A stretch of DNA of 64,000 nucleotides from Geminicoccus roseus DSM 18922 (GCF_000427665.1 NZ_KE386572.1:1219117-1283116); one strand, 5' to 3'; shown: positions 43,558 through 53,592, counted from the first letter of the stretch. Notes: generated by a model not told the origin, from the sequence alone. A program made the numbers and translations.

Positions 43558-44772
43558 CTAGAGAGCGGTGACGCGCTGCGGATCGGCGGAGGCCAGGGCG
43601 GCCTTGCGCTCCGCCTGCGGCGGGTAGATCCACACGGTGTTGATCTCGTGCTTCATCTTCTTCGCCTCTATGCCTAGCAGTTCCACCTTGCGGTCCCAGC
43701 CGCGGGTAAGGATCGCACCTGCCTCGCCAAGGTCGAGGCAGGTGACATAGGCCTCCTGGTGGTAGGCCTGGCCTGGGATGCCGAGCAGGTCAGCGGCGGC
43801 GTTGTTCCCGGCGAAGGCGCCCATGCGCGTGGCGTGCTGGCAGGACATCAGGGCGTGGTTGCCAAGGTCGTCACACGTCGCTTTCGCGGCATCACCCGTG
43901 GCGAAGACGCCCGCGACACCAGGCACGCGGAGCTCGCGATCGACGACCAGGCGGCCGAAATTGTCGCGCTCGGCCGGGATTTCCGCGGTGAGCGGCGCGG
44001 CGCGCATGCCGGCTGACCAAATCACCGTGGCGCTGTCGATGCGACGTCCGTCGCTCAGCACCACGCCGCCCTCGTCCAGCATGGCCACGCCGACACCGAC
44101 CTGCGTCTCGACCTGCAGCTCATGCAGCGCCTGCTCTATATGCGGCCACGCAGCCGCGCCCATGTCCGGCGCAATGGCGGCACCACGCTCGACGATGACC
44201 ACGCGCGCCGCGACCTCCCGGCCGAGCATCGCCCGCAGGCGTGCCGGCATCTCGGTCGCCACCTCGATCCCGGTGAAGCCGCCGCCCGCGACCACGACGG
44301 TATTGCGCGCCTTCGAAGCCGGCTGCCCGGCGAGACCCTGCAGATGCCGGTCGAGCGCCATCGCGTCGTCAAGGCTGTCGACACTGAAGCCGAACGCCGC
44401 GAGGCCCGGGATGTCCGGACGGAACAGCCGGCTGCCGGTGGCCAGGACGAGCCGGTCGTAGGCGAGGCGCTGCTCGGTACCGCCTGGGGCCTGGTATGTG
44501 ATCTGCCGGGCGCTCGTATCGATCGCATCGGCAGTGCCCTGCACATAGGCGACGCCAATTGCGTCGAGCACCGGCCGGAGCGGCGCGGTCAGATGCTCCG
44601 GGCCTGGCTCGTAGAGCCGCGGGCGGACCACCAAGGTCGGCTCCGGCGCGATCAGGACAATCTCCAGTCGATCCGGGGACACGTCCTGTTCGTCACGCAG
44701 CCGGGCAGCGGAGAGCGCCGCATACATGCCGGCAAAGCCCCCGCCAATGATGACAAGTCGCTGCTGCATCAT
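43558..44772 (-). CDS. Type II NADH dehydrogenase-like FAD oxidoreductase
   Basis: A 404-residue flavoprotein that passes electrons from NAD(P)H to quinone without pumping protons. It has the FAD Rossmann motif IIGGGFAGMYAALSAA at the N-terminus, LVLATGSRLFRPDIPG, the NADH-binding VVVAGGGFTGIEVATEM, and the FAD-binding GVFATGDAAK near residue 295. The C-terminus lacks an obvious membrane helix but ends in a basic segment. It is divergent from the MBL-fold gene across 524 bases, and 70 bases upstream of the SDR on the same strand. Confidence 0.88.
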   Translation of the reverse strand: MMQQRLVIIGGGFAGMYAALSAARLRDEQDVSPDRLEIVLIAPEPTLVVRPRLYEPGPEHLTAPLRPVLDAIGVAYVQGTADAIDTSARQITYQAPGGTEQRLAYDRLVLATGSRLFRPDIPGLAAFGFSVDSLDDAMALDRHLQGLAGQPASKARNTVVVAGGGFTGIEVATEMPARLRAMLGREVAARVVIVERGAAIAPDMGAAAWPHIEQALHELQVETQVGVGVAMLDEGGVVLSDGRRIDSATVIWSAGMRAAPLTAEIPAERDNFGRLVVDRELRVPGVAGVFATGDAAKATCDDLGNHALMSCQHATRMGAFAGNNAAADLLGIPGQAYHQEAYVTCLDLGEAGAILTRGWDRKVELLGIEAKKMKHEINTVWIYPPQAERKAALASADPQRVTAL

Positions 44773-45296
44773 CTCTTCTCCGTCCAGTAGTCGCGGCCGC
44801 CGCTCGACCGAGCCGCTTGCCTTGGAACCAGGGATGCACGCATGCGCGCAGCACCGACATTGTGCGGAGGGAGAGAATGCCTGGATCGTTCGGCTAGAGC
44901 GGTACGACCTTGGTATGATGACCTGTGGTCAGGAGGGCGCGGCGATGCCCTCGCAGCCGACCTGCCGCCTATTCCGTCCCCATGCCATCGACGCCGAAGT
45001 CGGCATTGAAGACGCTTCGGATCTCGTCCTGCGGCCCTGCATCCCAGGCTGACCAGTCCATCGCCCGTGGCCGCAGCTGGGGGATCGGCGTCGGCGACCA
45101 GCATCGGCTTTGAGAAGCAAGCATGGTCCGTCCGTGCACAGGGTGGCCCTGTCCCTGCCGCGCGCCTTCCCGGCAATCTGGCCAAACGGACCTATACCGC
45201 AGTAGGGCCCGCCCACTTCCTCGGCACAATCGACCGTGAATACGTCCGAACCTAGCGTCATCGCTGTCGTGGCAACGTGTTCTCAAGGAGATAAAC
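44773..45296. other. Gene-free divergent region between NDH-2 and MBL genes
   Basis: No frame here has protein-like composition or a recognisable domain. The region must hold the promoters of the divergent NDH-2 and MBL genes; a clear ribosome-binding site (AAGGAGATAA) ends it. A minus-strand stretch reading DEIRSVFNADFGVDGMG may be an old remnant. Confidence 0.5.
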
Positions 45297-46214
45297 ATGA
45301 GCCTGCACAACAGCTTCCACCCCGCTGGACCAGAACCCAAGGACTTGGTTCCGTCGCGCTACGCGCTGCAGATCGGCGACATCGACGTGCTGGTGGTCAG
45401 CGATGGCGTGCTGCCGCTACCGACCGCAATGCTGGCACACAACGCCGATCCGGCCGCCCGGGCGGCCTGGCTGGGCGAGATGTTCCTGCCGCCGGACGCA
45501 TTCGACTGGCCGCTGAACGTGGTCATGGCGCGCAGCGGCGGCCAGACCATCCTCGTCGACGCCGGGCTGGGGCTCGACCCGGACCTGCACTTGCCGCGGG
45601 CCGGTCAGCTGATCCAGCGACTGGATTCCGCGGGCATCGATCTTACGTGCGTGACCGACGTGGTGCTTACCCACATGCACATGGACCATATTGGCGGGCT
45701 TCTCGTCGACGGGGTGAAGGAGCGGCTGCGTCCGGACCTGCGGATCCACGTGGCGGCCGCCGAGGTCCGCTTCTGGGAGGCGCCCGACTTCTCCCACACC
45801 TCCATGCCCCCAGGCTTTCCGGACGCGCTCCGGGCGGCTGCCAGGCGGTTCAGGCAAGAGTACCGCAACCATCTGCGGCCGTTCGACGAGGCGCACGAGG
45901 TGGCGCCGGGGGTGGTCGTCCAGCGCACCGGCGGCCATACGCCCGGGCACAGCGTGGTCCGCCTGGCGTCGGGCGGCGACCGGCTGACGTTCGCCGGCGA
46001 CGCGGTGTTCGCGGTCGGATTCGACCAGCCCGACTGGCACAACGGTTTCGAACACGATCCCGAGGAGGCGGCGCGCGTCCGGGTCCGGCTCCTGCGGGAG
46101 CTGGCCGAGACCGGCGAGATGCTGGTGGCCACGCACCTGCCATTCCCATCCGTCGGCCGGGTGGCGGTCGACGGCGACGCCTTCCGTTGGGTGCCGGCCT
46201 TCTGGGACTACTGA
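45297..46214 (+). CDS. MBL-fold metallo-hydrolase
   Basis: A 305-residue metallo-beta-lactamase-fold enzyme. The HMHMDHIGG motif (HxHxDH) near residue 123, GGHTPGHS with a further metal His, and FAGDAVF supply the zinc ligands; VATHLPFPSVGR gives the last His. The N-terminal part (YALQIGDIDVLVVSDGVLPL) is typical of lactonase/AHL-lactonase-like and phosphorylcholine-type hydrolases. No signal peptide, so cytosolic. The substrate is unknown. A strong ribosome-binding site precedes the ATG; the nitroreductase follows on the same strand. Confidence 0.9.
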   Translation: MSLHNSFHPAGPEPKDLVPSRYALQIGDIDVLVVSDGVLPLPTAMLAHNADPAARAAWLGEMFLPPDAFDWPLNVVMARSGGQTILVDAGLGLDPDLHLPRAGQLIQRLDSAGIDLTCVTDVVLTHMHMDHIGGLLVDGVKERLRPDLRIHVAAAEVRFWEAPDFSHTSMPPGFPDALRAAARRFRQEYRNHLRPFDEAHEVAPGVVVQRTGGHTPGHSVVRLASGGDRLTFAGDAVFAVGFDQPDWHNGFEHDPEEAARVRVRLLRELAETGEMLVATHLPFPSVGRVAVDGDAFRWVPAFWDY

Positions 46215-46291
46215 CCGCTTGCCGGGTTAAAGCCGAACTAACGGCCGCATCGTCTTGAACCAAACGGATGGTTGCGGGTAGCGAGGCAAAC

Positions 46292-46957
46292 ATGGACGTG
46301 TATGAGGCCGTTACAAGCCGGCGGGCAGTGCGCGGATTCAAAGACAAGCCTGTCTCGAGGGAGGTGCTGGAGCGCGTGCTGTCCGCCGCGGCTTGGTCGC
46401 CGTCCGGATCGAACATCCAGCCCTGGAACACCTACGTGCTGACCGGCGGACCGCTGGCTGAGCTCAAGACGCGCGCCGTCGAGCGCGTGGCCCACGGTGA
46501 TCCGTGGGACGAGCGGCAGTACGAGATGTACCCGCGCGTGCTGAAGTCTCCGTACGGGGAGCGCCGATCCACCTTCGGCAAGGAACGCTACAGCGCGCTC
46601 GGCATTGCACGCGAGGACTGGGAGGCCCGCCAGCGGGCGGCCATTGCCAATTGGAACTGCTTTGGCGCTCCCGCAGCACTTTTCTGCTACATCGACCGCG
46701 ACCTGGGTCGGCCCCAATGGGCTGACGTCGGCATGTATCTTCAGACCGTCATGCTGCTGCTCCGGGCTGAGGGGCTGCACAGTTGCCCGCAGATGGCGTG
46801 GTCGCAGGTTCGCACAACGGTCGCGGAGGTTCTGTCACCCTCGGATGGCCTCATCCTCTTCTGCGGCATGTCGATCGGGTACGAGGATCCCATGGTGAGC
46901 AATCCTCGTACGGGCCGTGCCCCGCTCGACGAGACGGTCACCTTCGTCGGCGGCTAG
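46292..46957 (+). CDS. Nitroreductase-family FMN oxidoreductase
   Basis: A 221-residue product from the ATG at 46292 (MDVYEAVTSRRAVRGFKDKP), with the FMN-binding RRAVRGF, AAWSPSGSNIQPWNTYVLTG and the C-terminal GMSIGYEDPMVSNPRTGRAP of the nitroreductase family. Expected to reduce nitroaromatics or quinones with NAD(P)H as a homodimer. It follows the MBL-fold gene by about 80 bases, so the two may be cotranscribed. Confidence 0.92.
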   Translation: MDVYEAVTSRRAVRGFKDKPVSREVLERVLSAAAWSPSGSNIQPWNTYVLTGGPLAELKTRAVERVAHGDPWDERQYEMYPRVLKSPYGERRSTFGKERYSALGIAREDWEARQRAAIANWNCFGAPAALFCYIDRDLGRPQWADVGMYLQTVMLLLRAEGLHSCPQMAWSQVRTTVAEVLSPSDGLILFCGMSIGYEDPMVSNPRTGRAPLDETVTFVGG

Positions 46958-47438
46958 TCGCACGGCCAAGGTGACCTGGGCGGGATCGGCCGGATCCGCC
47001 TGCGTGCTGCGCAGCAACGTTCACCTGACCGACGCCCGGCTCTGACTGGGCTGCGGCGGCGGCAAGCCTCTGCAGTATGGGTCACCCGGCCGCCGGGAGA
47101 TAACACGGACACCATCCATTGAGAGACGCGGCATGCACCAGAGCCCATCAGATCAGCTCGCACAGGCTGATCCGTTGTCCCAATCCACCACGTCCGAGCC
47201 ACGGACGGCCGAAGGTCCGGCTCCGGGCAGGTGCGACACCGGATGCTGCGCCCGGATTTGCCAAGCCCGTGGGGCTCGATCCGGCACTGCCCCAGACAGC
47301 CTATCGGTTTCCATAGGGTGCCCGCGGCTCGCTGCGGCTCTACCCTGTCGTCCGATTAGGTGTCCAGGCCGGCATGGGTGCTAGTCTGGCGGAGGTCGCA
47401 GCCTTGGAGGGCGCGACCTCCACAGGAGGACGTGGCGC
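46958..47438. other. Gene-free region upstream of the PAS-kinase operon
   Basis: I see no protein-like frame in this stretch. It should carry the promoter of the kinase operon; a ribosome-binding site (AGGAGGA) lies 9 bases before the ATG at 47439. Confidence 0.5.
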
Positions 47439-50400
47439 ATGCTGTCCGCCGCAACCGACGCGATCAATGACCAGCCCGCGCGGGCGGCGAGGCTGGTGGA
47501 GGAGGTAGTCGGCAATGCCTGGGCGACGGACGCCGCCGGCCGGTTCCTCTACGCCACCCCGGGCGTGCTGGGCCTGCCGGTCACCGGGCTAGAGGCGCAG
47601 GATACGGATTCGGACGAACCGGCGCCCGACTGGACGTCGCTGCTGCATCCGGACGACTACGAGGCGGCGGCCAAGTCCTGGCAGCAGTGCCTGCAGACCG
47701 GGCATGCCTATGACGTAACCCATCGCCTGCGTGCCGCAGACGGAACCTATCGGTGGCGACGTTGCTCAGGCCGGCCGGTGCGTGACGCCAAGGCCCGCAT
47801 CGTCGGGTGGTACGGGTCGTTTCTGGAACGCGAGGCGCTGCACGACCGCAAGCAGGAGCTTGCGCAACTGGTCGACATGGTCCCAAGCCATGTGTGGCGC
47901 CTTATGCCCGATGGCGAGCCGACGTTCTTCAACAGGCGCATGGCGGACTATCTGGGGCCTGACATCGCCTGTCAGTCGCCGGGCAAGTTGGAGGCCCTGA
48001 TCGGATCGGTCCATCCCGACGACGCGCCCAAGTTCCGCACGACACTCGCACAAAGTTTGGCGACTGGTGCGCCGTTCTCGCTGCGCTACCGGCTGCGCCG
48101 TGTCGACGGCGCGTATCGGTGGATGTCGAGCCGGGCCGAGCCGCTGAGTGACGATACGGGCCGCATCCTGCAGTGGTACGGAGTCTGCCACGACATCGAC
48201 GACCAGGTCCGGGCGGAGGTGGCGCTTCAGCTCCGCGAGCAGGAACTCGAACGGCTCATCGACGCCGTGCCCGCGATGATCTGGTGCGTCACGCCAGACG
48301 GCCGGCCCTCCTACATCAACAAGCGGCTGGCGGACACGGTGGGGATCGACCTGTGCGGTCTGGTCGATTCAGGCGGGTCGCGCTCGCTCGTCGACATCCA
48401 TCCGGAGGACCGGGCAGCCGTCGCCAATGCGCTTGGCCACGCGTTGGCGACGGGCGAAACGTTCTGCATGACCTACCGGCAACGTCGTGCCGATGGCGGC
48501 TTCCGGTGGATCGAAGGTCGCGCCGAGCCGCTGCGCAGCGACACCGGTGCCATCATCCAGTGGTATGGTGTGTGCATCGATGTCCACGACCATGTCGTCG
48601 CGCAGGAGGCACTGCAGGAAAGCGAACGACAGCTCCGCCAACTCGTTGATACCGTTCCGAGCCTCACCTGGTGCCTCTCGCCCGATGGCCAGCCGTCCTA
48701 CTACAGCGAGCAGCTGGTCCGCTGGCTGGGCAGGAACGTCCAGGATCTCGACGATCCCGGGACGAGCCGCATCACCCGTGCGGCAGCCTTGCTCGTGCAT
48801 CCGGAAGACAGCCGGGAAGTTCACGCGGAGCTGGCGCGCTGCGTCCGCAGTGGCGACCCGTTCATGCGCAAGTATCGGGTCCGCCGCCACGATGGCGTAT
48901 TCCGCTGGATGGAGGGCCGCGCCCAGGCCCTGCCCGATGCCAGGGGCAACATCGTTCAATGGTACGGCGTGCTCATCGACATCGAGGAGCTCATGCATGC
49001 CCAGGACGAGCTTCGCGGCCGAGAGCGGGAACTCTCGCAGCTCGTCGACATGGTTCCGAGCCAGATCTGGCGGCTGAGCCCGGATGGGGAGCCGATCTTC
49101 TTCAACAAGCGGATGGTCGACTTCCTCGACCAGCAGGCCATGGGCTTGGACCAGCCGGGCATGAGCCGGCTGCAGGCCGTGGTCCGGGCCATCCATCCCG
49201 ACGATGCAGCGCGGTTCGAGGCCGCCCTGCACCACAGCCTCGCCACGGGCGACACCTTCGCCATGCAGTATCGGCTGCGCCATACCAGTGGCGACTACCG
49301 GTGGATGTCGGGCCGCGCCGAGCCGCTGCGGGACGAGCACGCACGCATCGTCCAGTGGTTCGGCCTCAGCCACGACATTGACGACCAGATGCGCCTCTAC
49401 GCCGACATCGCGGAACGCGAAGCCAGGATCCGGCGACTGGTGGATTCGGACATTATCGGGATCGTCATCTGGGATCTGGACGGCAGGCTTATCGACGCCA
49501 ACGACGCATTCCTCCGCATGATCCAGTACGACCTGGAGGACGTGAAAACCGGAATCCGCTGGTTCGACATCACGCCTCCGGAATGGCAGGAAGTACATTC
49601 CCGCGAGGAGGCCCAGGAGCTTGCGGCGACCGGCAAGATGCAGGCCCGCGAGAAGGAATATTTCAGGAAGGATGGCAGCCGGGTGCCGGTGCTGATCGGG
49701 GCTGCCTGCTTCGATGGCCAGTCCCGGCAAGGGGTCGCGTATATTCTCGATCTGACCGAACGCAAGCGTGCGGAAGCGGCAGTGCGCGACCGGGAACGCG
49801 AACTGTCGCAGCTCGTGGACATGGTCCCGAGCTATCTGTGGCGGATCACCGCTGACGGCATGCCGGTATTCTTCAACAAGCGGCTCGTCGACTTCCTGGG
49901 ACTGGACGTCTCGGGGGCGGACAGGCCGGACAAAAGCCGGCTGGCTGCCCTCACCGAGGCCATCATCCATCCCAATGACCGTGCCGCCGTCGCGGACGCG
50001 TTCGATCGCTCCCTGGCCAGCGGCGAGCGCTTCTCGATGAAATGGCGGATGCGTCGGGCCGACGGCGTATACCGCTGGATGGCGGCCAGTGCTGAAGCAC
50101 TGCGGGATCAGGACGGCCGCATCACGCAATGGTACGGCCTCTGCCATGACATCGACGATCAGGTGCTGGCCGAACAGACGCTGCGGCAAAGCAAGCAGCA
50201 ACTGGAGCAGATGATCGATGCGGTGCCCGTCAACATCCTGAGCTTCGATCCTTTGCGCAGGCTGACCTACTCCAGCAGGCGATATCTCGACACGGTCGGG
50301 CCGCCGGGAAGCATCCAGGACTTTGAGGATCTGGCACGGGATGTCGCCCACCCGGACGACCTGCCGGTCATGCTCGGCCGGGCGCTGGATGGTTTCCGGA

Positions 50401-51677
50401 CCGGCGAGCCGTTCGTGAACCGGTTTCGTCGCCGCTGCAGCGATGGCGTCTATCGGTGGATCGAAGCCCGCGCGCAGGCCCTGCGCGATGCGGATGGCCA
50501 GATCGTGCAATGGTACATCGCCTCGATCGACATCGAGGAGGAGATGCAGGCGCAGGAGGCCCTGCGTGAGCGGGAGCGGTTCCTCTGGCAACTCGTGGAG
50601 ACCCTGCCGGCCATGATCGACTGCGCGGCACCGGATGGCGAACCGGTGTACCGGAGCCAGCAGCTCCGCGAGTTCCTGGGCTATGAGCTCGAGGAGCTGA
50701 ACGAGGCGGATGGATCGCGCCTGATGCAGACGCTGGATACGGGCGTCCACCCCGACGACCTGGCTGCGGTGAAGAACGACTATGCAAGCTGCCTCCGGAC
50801 CGGCGAGCCCTACGCGCGCCGCCACCGCCTGCGGCGCCATGACGGCATCTATCGCTGGGTCGAAACGCGCGCGGCGCCCATGCGCAACTCGGACGGAGCG
50901 ATCGTCCAGTGGAACGTGATCTGCCTCGACATCGACGCCGAGATCCGCGTGCAGGAGGATCTCCGCCTGGCACAGGAGCGTCTGGCGCGCGCGGGCCAAG
51001 CGGCGAGCCTCGCCGAGCTTTCAGCCTCCATCGCCCATGAGGTGAACCAGCCCTTGGCGGCGGTGGTCTGGAACTCCCAGGCCTGCCAGCGCTGGCTGGC
51101 CGCCAGTCCACCAAACCTGGAACGGGCCCAGACCACCATGGAGCGGATCATCCGCGACGCGAACGCCGCCGCGGACGTTGTGAGCCGGATCCGAGCCCTG
51201 TTCAAACAGGCAAACGCCCCCCGGCATCGAGCTTCGATCGGAGACCTCGTCGCCGATGTCGGGCGGCTGCTCGCGGGCTGGACGTCACAGACGCGGGTCG
51301 GCGTCGAGACGGACGTCACCGCCGACCTGCCGGCCGTCCCATTCGACGTCGTCCAACTCCAGCAGGTGCTGGTCAATCTCATGCGCAACGCGATCGAGGC
51401 GATGGAAGGTCAAATACGGGAGCCAAGGCTCTGCATTCGTGCCGTGCGCGACGGCGAGGCGGTGCGGGTCGAGGTGAGCGACAACGGGCCTGGCGTCCTG
51501 CATCCGGAGAAGGTCTTCGACGCCTTCTTCACGACCAGGCAGACCGGCATGGGGATGGGCCTCGCGATCTCCCGGTCGATCATCGAGTCCCACGGCGGGC
51601 GGTTGTGGGTCGAGCGCAACGATGCGGGAGGTGCCACCTTTGCCTTCACCTTGCCGATCCAGACGCTCGATTCCTGA
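47439..51677 (+). CDS. Histidine kinase with nine PAS domains
   Basis: A 1412-residue soluble sensor kinase. Nine PAS_3-type repeats of about 125 residues fill residues 15-1160; each opens with a variant of LxQLVDMVPSxxWRLxPDGEP and ends near QWYGVCHDID. No membrane helix is visible, so it senses cytosolic signals. The kinase core has the phosphoacceptor His in LAELSASIAHEVNQPLAAVV (about residue 1199), the N box NLMRNAIEAMEG, and the G boxes DNGPGVLHPEKVFDAFFTT and GMGMGLAISRSIIESHGG. The HEVNQPLAAV H-box is typical of FixL/DctB-type kinases. It overlaps the first response regulator by one base. Confidence 0.95.
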   Translation: MLSAATDAINDQPARAARLVEEVVGNAWATDAAGRFLYATPGVLGLPVTGLEAQDTDSDEPAPDWTSLLHPDDYEAAAKSWQQCLQTGHAYDVTHRLRAADGTYRWRRCSGRPVRDAKARIVGWYGSFLEREALHDRKQELAQLVDMVPSHVWRLMPDGEPTFFNRRMADYLGPDIACQSPGKLEALIGSVHPDDAPKFRTTLAQSLATGAPFSLRYRLRRVDGAYRWMSSRAEPLSDDTGRILQWYGVCHDIDDQVRAEVALQLREQELERLIDAVPAMIWCVTPDGRPSYINKRLADTVGIDLCGLVDSGGSRSLVDIHPEDRAAVANALGHALATGETFCMTYRQRRADGGFRWIEGRAEPLRSDTGAIIQWYGVCIDVHDHVVAQEALQESERQLRQLVDTVPSLTWCLSPDGQPSYYSEQLVRWLGRNVQDLDDPGTSRITRAAALLVHPEDSREVHAELARCVRSGDPFMRKYRVRRHDGVFRWMEGRAQALPDARGNIVQWYGVLIDIEELMHAQDELRGRERELSQLVDMVPSQIWRLSPDGEPIFFNKRMVDFLDQQAMGLDQPGMSRLQAVVRAIHPDDAARFEAALHHSLATGDTFAMQYRLRHTSGDYRWMSGRAEPLRDEHARIVQWFGLSHDIDDQMRLYADIAEREARIRRLVDSDIIGIVIWDLDGRLIDANDAFLRMIQYDLEDVKTGIRWFDITPPEWQEVHSREEAQELAATGKMQAREKEYFRKDGSRVPVLIGAACFDGQSRQGVAYILDLTERKRAEAAVRDRERELSQLVDMVPSYLWRITADGMPVFFNKRLVDFLGLDVSGADRPDKSRLAALTEAIIHPNDRAAVADAFDRSLASGERFSMKWRMRRADGVYRWMAASAEALRDQDGRITQWYGLCHDIDDQVLAEQTLRQSKQQLEQMIDAVPVNILSFDPLRRLTYSSRRYLDTVGPPGSIQDFEDLARDVAHPDDLPVMLGRALDGFRTGEPFVNRFRRRCSDGVYRWIEARAQALRDADGQIVQWYIASIDIEEEMQAQEALRERERFLWQLVETLPAMIDCAAPDGEPVYRSQQLREFLGYELEELNEADGSRLMQTLDTGVHPDDLAAVKNDYASCLRTGEPYARRHRLRRHDGIYRWVETRAAPMRNSDGAIVQWNVICLDIDAEIRVQEDLRLAQERLARAGQAASLAELSASIAHEVNQPLAAVVWNSQACQRWLAASPPNLERAQTTMERIIRDANAAADVVSRIRALFKQANAPRHRASIGDLVADVGRLLAGWTSQTRVGVETDVTADLPAVPFDVVQLQQVLVNLMRNAIEAMEGQIREPRLCIRAVRDGEAVRVEVSDNGPGVLHPEKVFDAFFTTRQTGMGMGLAISRSIIESHGGRLWVERNDAGGATFAFTLPIQTLDS

Positions 51678-52321
51678 TGACGACGGAGACGCCCATCGTG
51701 CTGATCGTGGATGACGACCCGAGCGTGCGCGAGGCCCTTAGCGAGTTGCTGGAGGCGCACGGCATACGCGTGGCGGCCTTCGCGTCGGCCGAGGATTACG
51801 CACGTGCCGAGAAACCTGAGGGATCGGCATGCCTGCTCCTCGACCTCGAGCTTCCAGGCATCAACGGGCTCGACCTGCAGGCGCAGCTCACGGACGCCTA
51901 TCATCCGCCCATCGTGTTCATCACCGGCCATGGCGACATCCCGTCCTCGGTGCGCGCCATCAAGCATGGGGCGGTGGATTTCCTGACCAAACCTTGCAGT
52001 GACGAGACGCTCATGGCCGCCGTCGACGCCGCCTTCACCCAGGACCGGCGCATCCGTACCGAGCGCGCGAACCTGGAACGCCTTTGCGCGCGCTACGCCA
52101 CGCTGACGCCTCGCGAGCGCGAGGTGCTGCCGCTCATCGTGAGCGGCTTGTTGAACAAGCAGGCTGCCGCCCTGCTGAAGCTCAGCGAAGTCACGCTCCA
52201 GGTACACAGGCGCAACGTGCTGCGAAAGATGGGCGCCGCCTCGCTCACTGACCTCGTGCGGATCGCTGAGCGGCTGAGGATCCCGGTCACCCATTCGCGT
52301 CGCAGAGAGAAGGAAGTGTGA
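51677..52321 (+). CDS. FixJ/LuxR-type response regulator 1
   Basis: A 214-residue two-domain regulator. The receiver domain has the acidic pair VDDDPSVREAL, phospho-acceptor Asp in CLLLDLELPGINGLDLQ, and Lys in DFLTKPCSDETLM; the C-terminal LuxR helix-turn-helix is LTPREREVLPLIVSGLLNKQ, AAALLKLSEVTLQVHRRNV. The start is the ATG at 51677, sharing a base with the kinase stop. It is the likely partner of the PAS kinase. Confidence 0.95.
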   Translation: MTTETPIVLIVDDDPSVREALSELLEAHGIRVAAFASAEDYARAEKPEGSACLLLDLELPGINGLDLQAQLTDAYHPPIVFITGHGDIPSSVRAIKHGAVDFLTKPCSDETLMAAVDAAFTQDRRIRTERANLERLCARYATLTPREREVLPLIVSGLLNKQAAALLKLSEVTLQVHRRNVLRKMGAASLTDLVRIAERLRIPVTHSRRREKEV

Positions 52322-52683
52322 GTAACTCCAAGCGCACCATCGGGGTCGTCGACGACGACAGCCGGCTGCTGGAATCGTTGGAAAACCTCCTGGAGTCCGC
52401 AGGCTATGCGGTCCGCACCTACTCGTCGCCCAAGGCCTTCCTGGCGGCAGGCATGTCCGGTCTCGACTGCCTGATCACGGATATCGGCATGGCTGAGATG
52501 GATGGCTTCCAGCTTCGCGACGCCGTCGTCGAGATGCGCCCCGACCTCCCCGTCTTCATGGTGACCGGTCGGCACGAGATCGCGGATCAGCCGGGCAGGG
52601 CCGCCTTGGCAACCGTGCTGTTCCGCAAGCCCATTGACGGCCAGCTGTTGCTGGCTGCCGTCGAAAGGGCCTTCGTCAAGTAA
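52318..52683 (+). CDS. Single-domain response regulator
   Basis: A 121-residue receiver-only protein: VVDDDSRLLESLENLLESAG acidic pair, phospho-acceptor Asp in CLITDIGMAEMDGFQLR, Thr in FMVTGRHEI, Lys in VLFRKPIDGQ. Without an output domain it probably acts as a phosphate sink or relay between the kinase and the two LuxR-type regulators. The start is GTG at 52318, overlapping the previous stop as GTGA. Confidence 0.93.
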   Translation: MSNSKRTIGVVDDDSRLLESLENLLESAGYAVRTYSSPKAFLAAGMSGLDCLITDIGMAEMDGFQLRDAVVEMRPDLPVFMVTGRHEIADQPGRAALATVLFRKPIDGQLLLAAVERAFVK

Positions 52684-52700
52684 ATCTGGGAGAGTTGACC

Positions 52701-53372
52701 ATGTTGCAGCAGTTGTCATGGCAAGCCCTGCCATCGCCGGATCCCATCGGCATGGAGCAGCCCATCGTCCTGGTGGTGGATGACGACCTCGCGGTCCGCG
52801 AAGGCTTGAGCGAACTCATCCTGTCGATCGGGCTCAGCCCAATCTGCTTTGCCTCCACGCAGGAGTTGCTGGCATCGGGGAAGCTGGACCGGCTGGGTTG
52901 CCTCATCCTCGACGTGCGCATGCCCGGCACCAGCGGCCTCGACCTCCAGCGCCATCTGGCGCAGGGCAGACAGCGCAAGCCGATCATTTTCCTGACCGGG
53001 CACGGGGACATCCCGATGTCGGTGCAGGCCATGAAGGCAGGCGCTGTGGACTTCCTGACCAAGCCGGTTCGGGACCAGGTCCTGCTCGATGCCATCGCGC
53101 GCGCGATCGAGAGAGATCTGGCCGACCGTGCAGCGGCGCAGAGGGCACGTCAGTGCGCTGAGCGCTTTGAGACTCTTACGCTGCGCGAGCGACAGGTCTT
53201 TAGGGAGGTAGCTAAAGGGCAGCTGAACAAGCAGATCGCCTTCAACCTTGGCATCTCGGAAGTCACGGTGAAGATCCACCGAAGCAATCTGATGCGTAAG
53301 ATGCAAGTCAGATCAATTGTAGACCTCATTCGTATATGGGAGCTATTAAATATAAATGGCCACGACGGCTAG
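52701..53372 (+). CDS. FixJ/LuxR-type response regulator 2
   Basis: A 223-residue two-domain regulator, receiver motifs VVDDDLAVREGLSELIL, phospho-acceptor Asp in CLILDVRMPGTSGLDLQ and Lys in DFLTKPVRDQVLL, then a LuxR HTH (LTLRERQVFREVAKGQLNKQ, IAFNLGISEVTVKIHRSNLM). It resembles response regulator 1 throughout, so it arose by duplication. I use the ATG at 52701; a TTG six bases earlier is possible. It ends the kinase operon. Confidence 0.94.
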   Translation: MLQQLSWQALPSPDPIGMEQPIVLVVDDDLAVREGLSELILSIGLSPICFASTQELLASGKLDRLGCLILDVRMPGTSGLDLQRHLAQGRQRKPIIFLTGHGDIPMSVQAMKAGAVDFLTKPVRDQVLLDAIARAIERDLADRAAAQRARQCAERFETLTLRERQVFREVAKGQLNKQIAFNLGISEVTVKIHRSNLMRKMQVRSIVDLIRIWELLNINGHDG

Positions 53373-53592
53373 GAATTACAGTTGTTAGCAACAAAATTGC
53401 CATGCCGGCTGATGAAGCCCAAAAAGCTGATTGTCACAGTTTTTCTGTGTCATGAAACGTGTGCAGGACGAAAAGCATGGCTGGCTGCATGACAGTTAAG
53501 GATTGATCATCTAGTGTCTGCGTGAGTCATGTCAATATCACGCTAATGCTCACTGCCACCTCAGCCTCCATTGGCTACGTCAGTAGGTAATT

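Noticed and set aside
44969-45340. Minus-strand frame upstream of the MBL gene
   Set aside because: Composition is shadow-like and it would run over the start region of the MBL gene; only a short stretch looks protein-like.
48369-50999. Very long open frame antisense to the PAS kinase (876 codons)
   Set aside because: It mirrors the repeat structure and codon bias of the kinase on the other strand; the product is repetitive, with no domain or ribosome-binding site.
47439-51000. Direct DNA repeats suggesting a repeat element
   Set aside because: They are diverged PAS-domain coding repeats inside one gene.
53430-53460. TGTCACA near 53434 as another ECF41 promoter
   Set aside because: The 16-base-spaced position reads AAAC rather than CGTC, and no gene starts at a suitable distance downstream on that strand.
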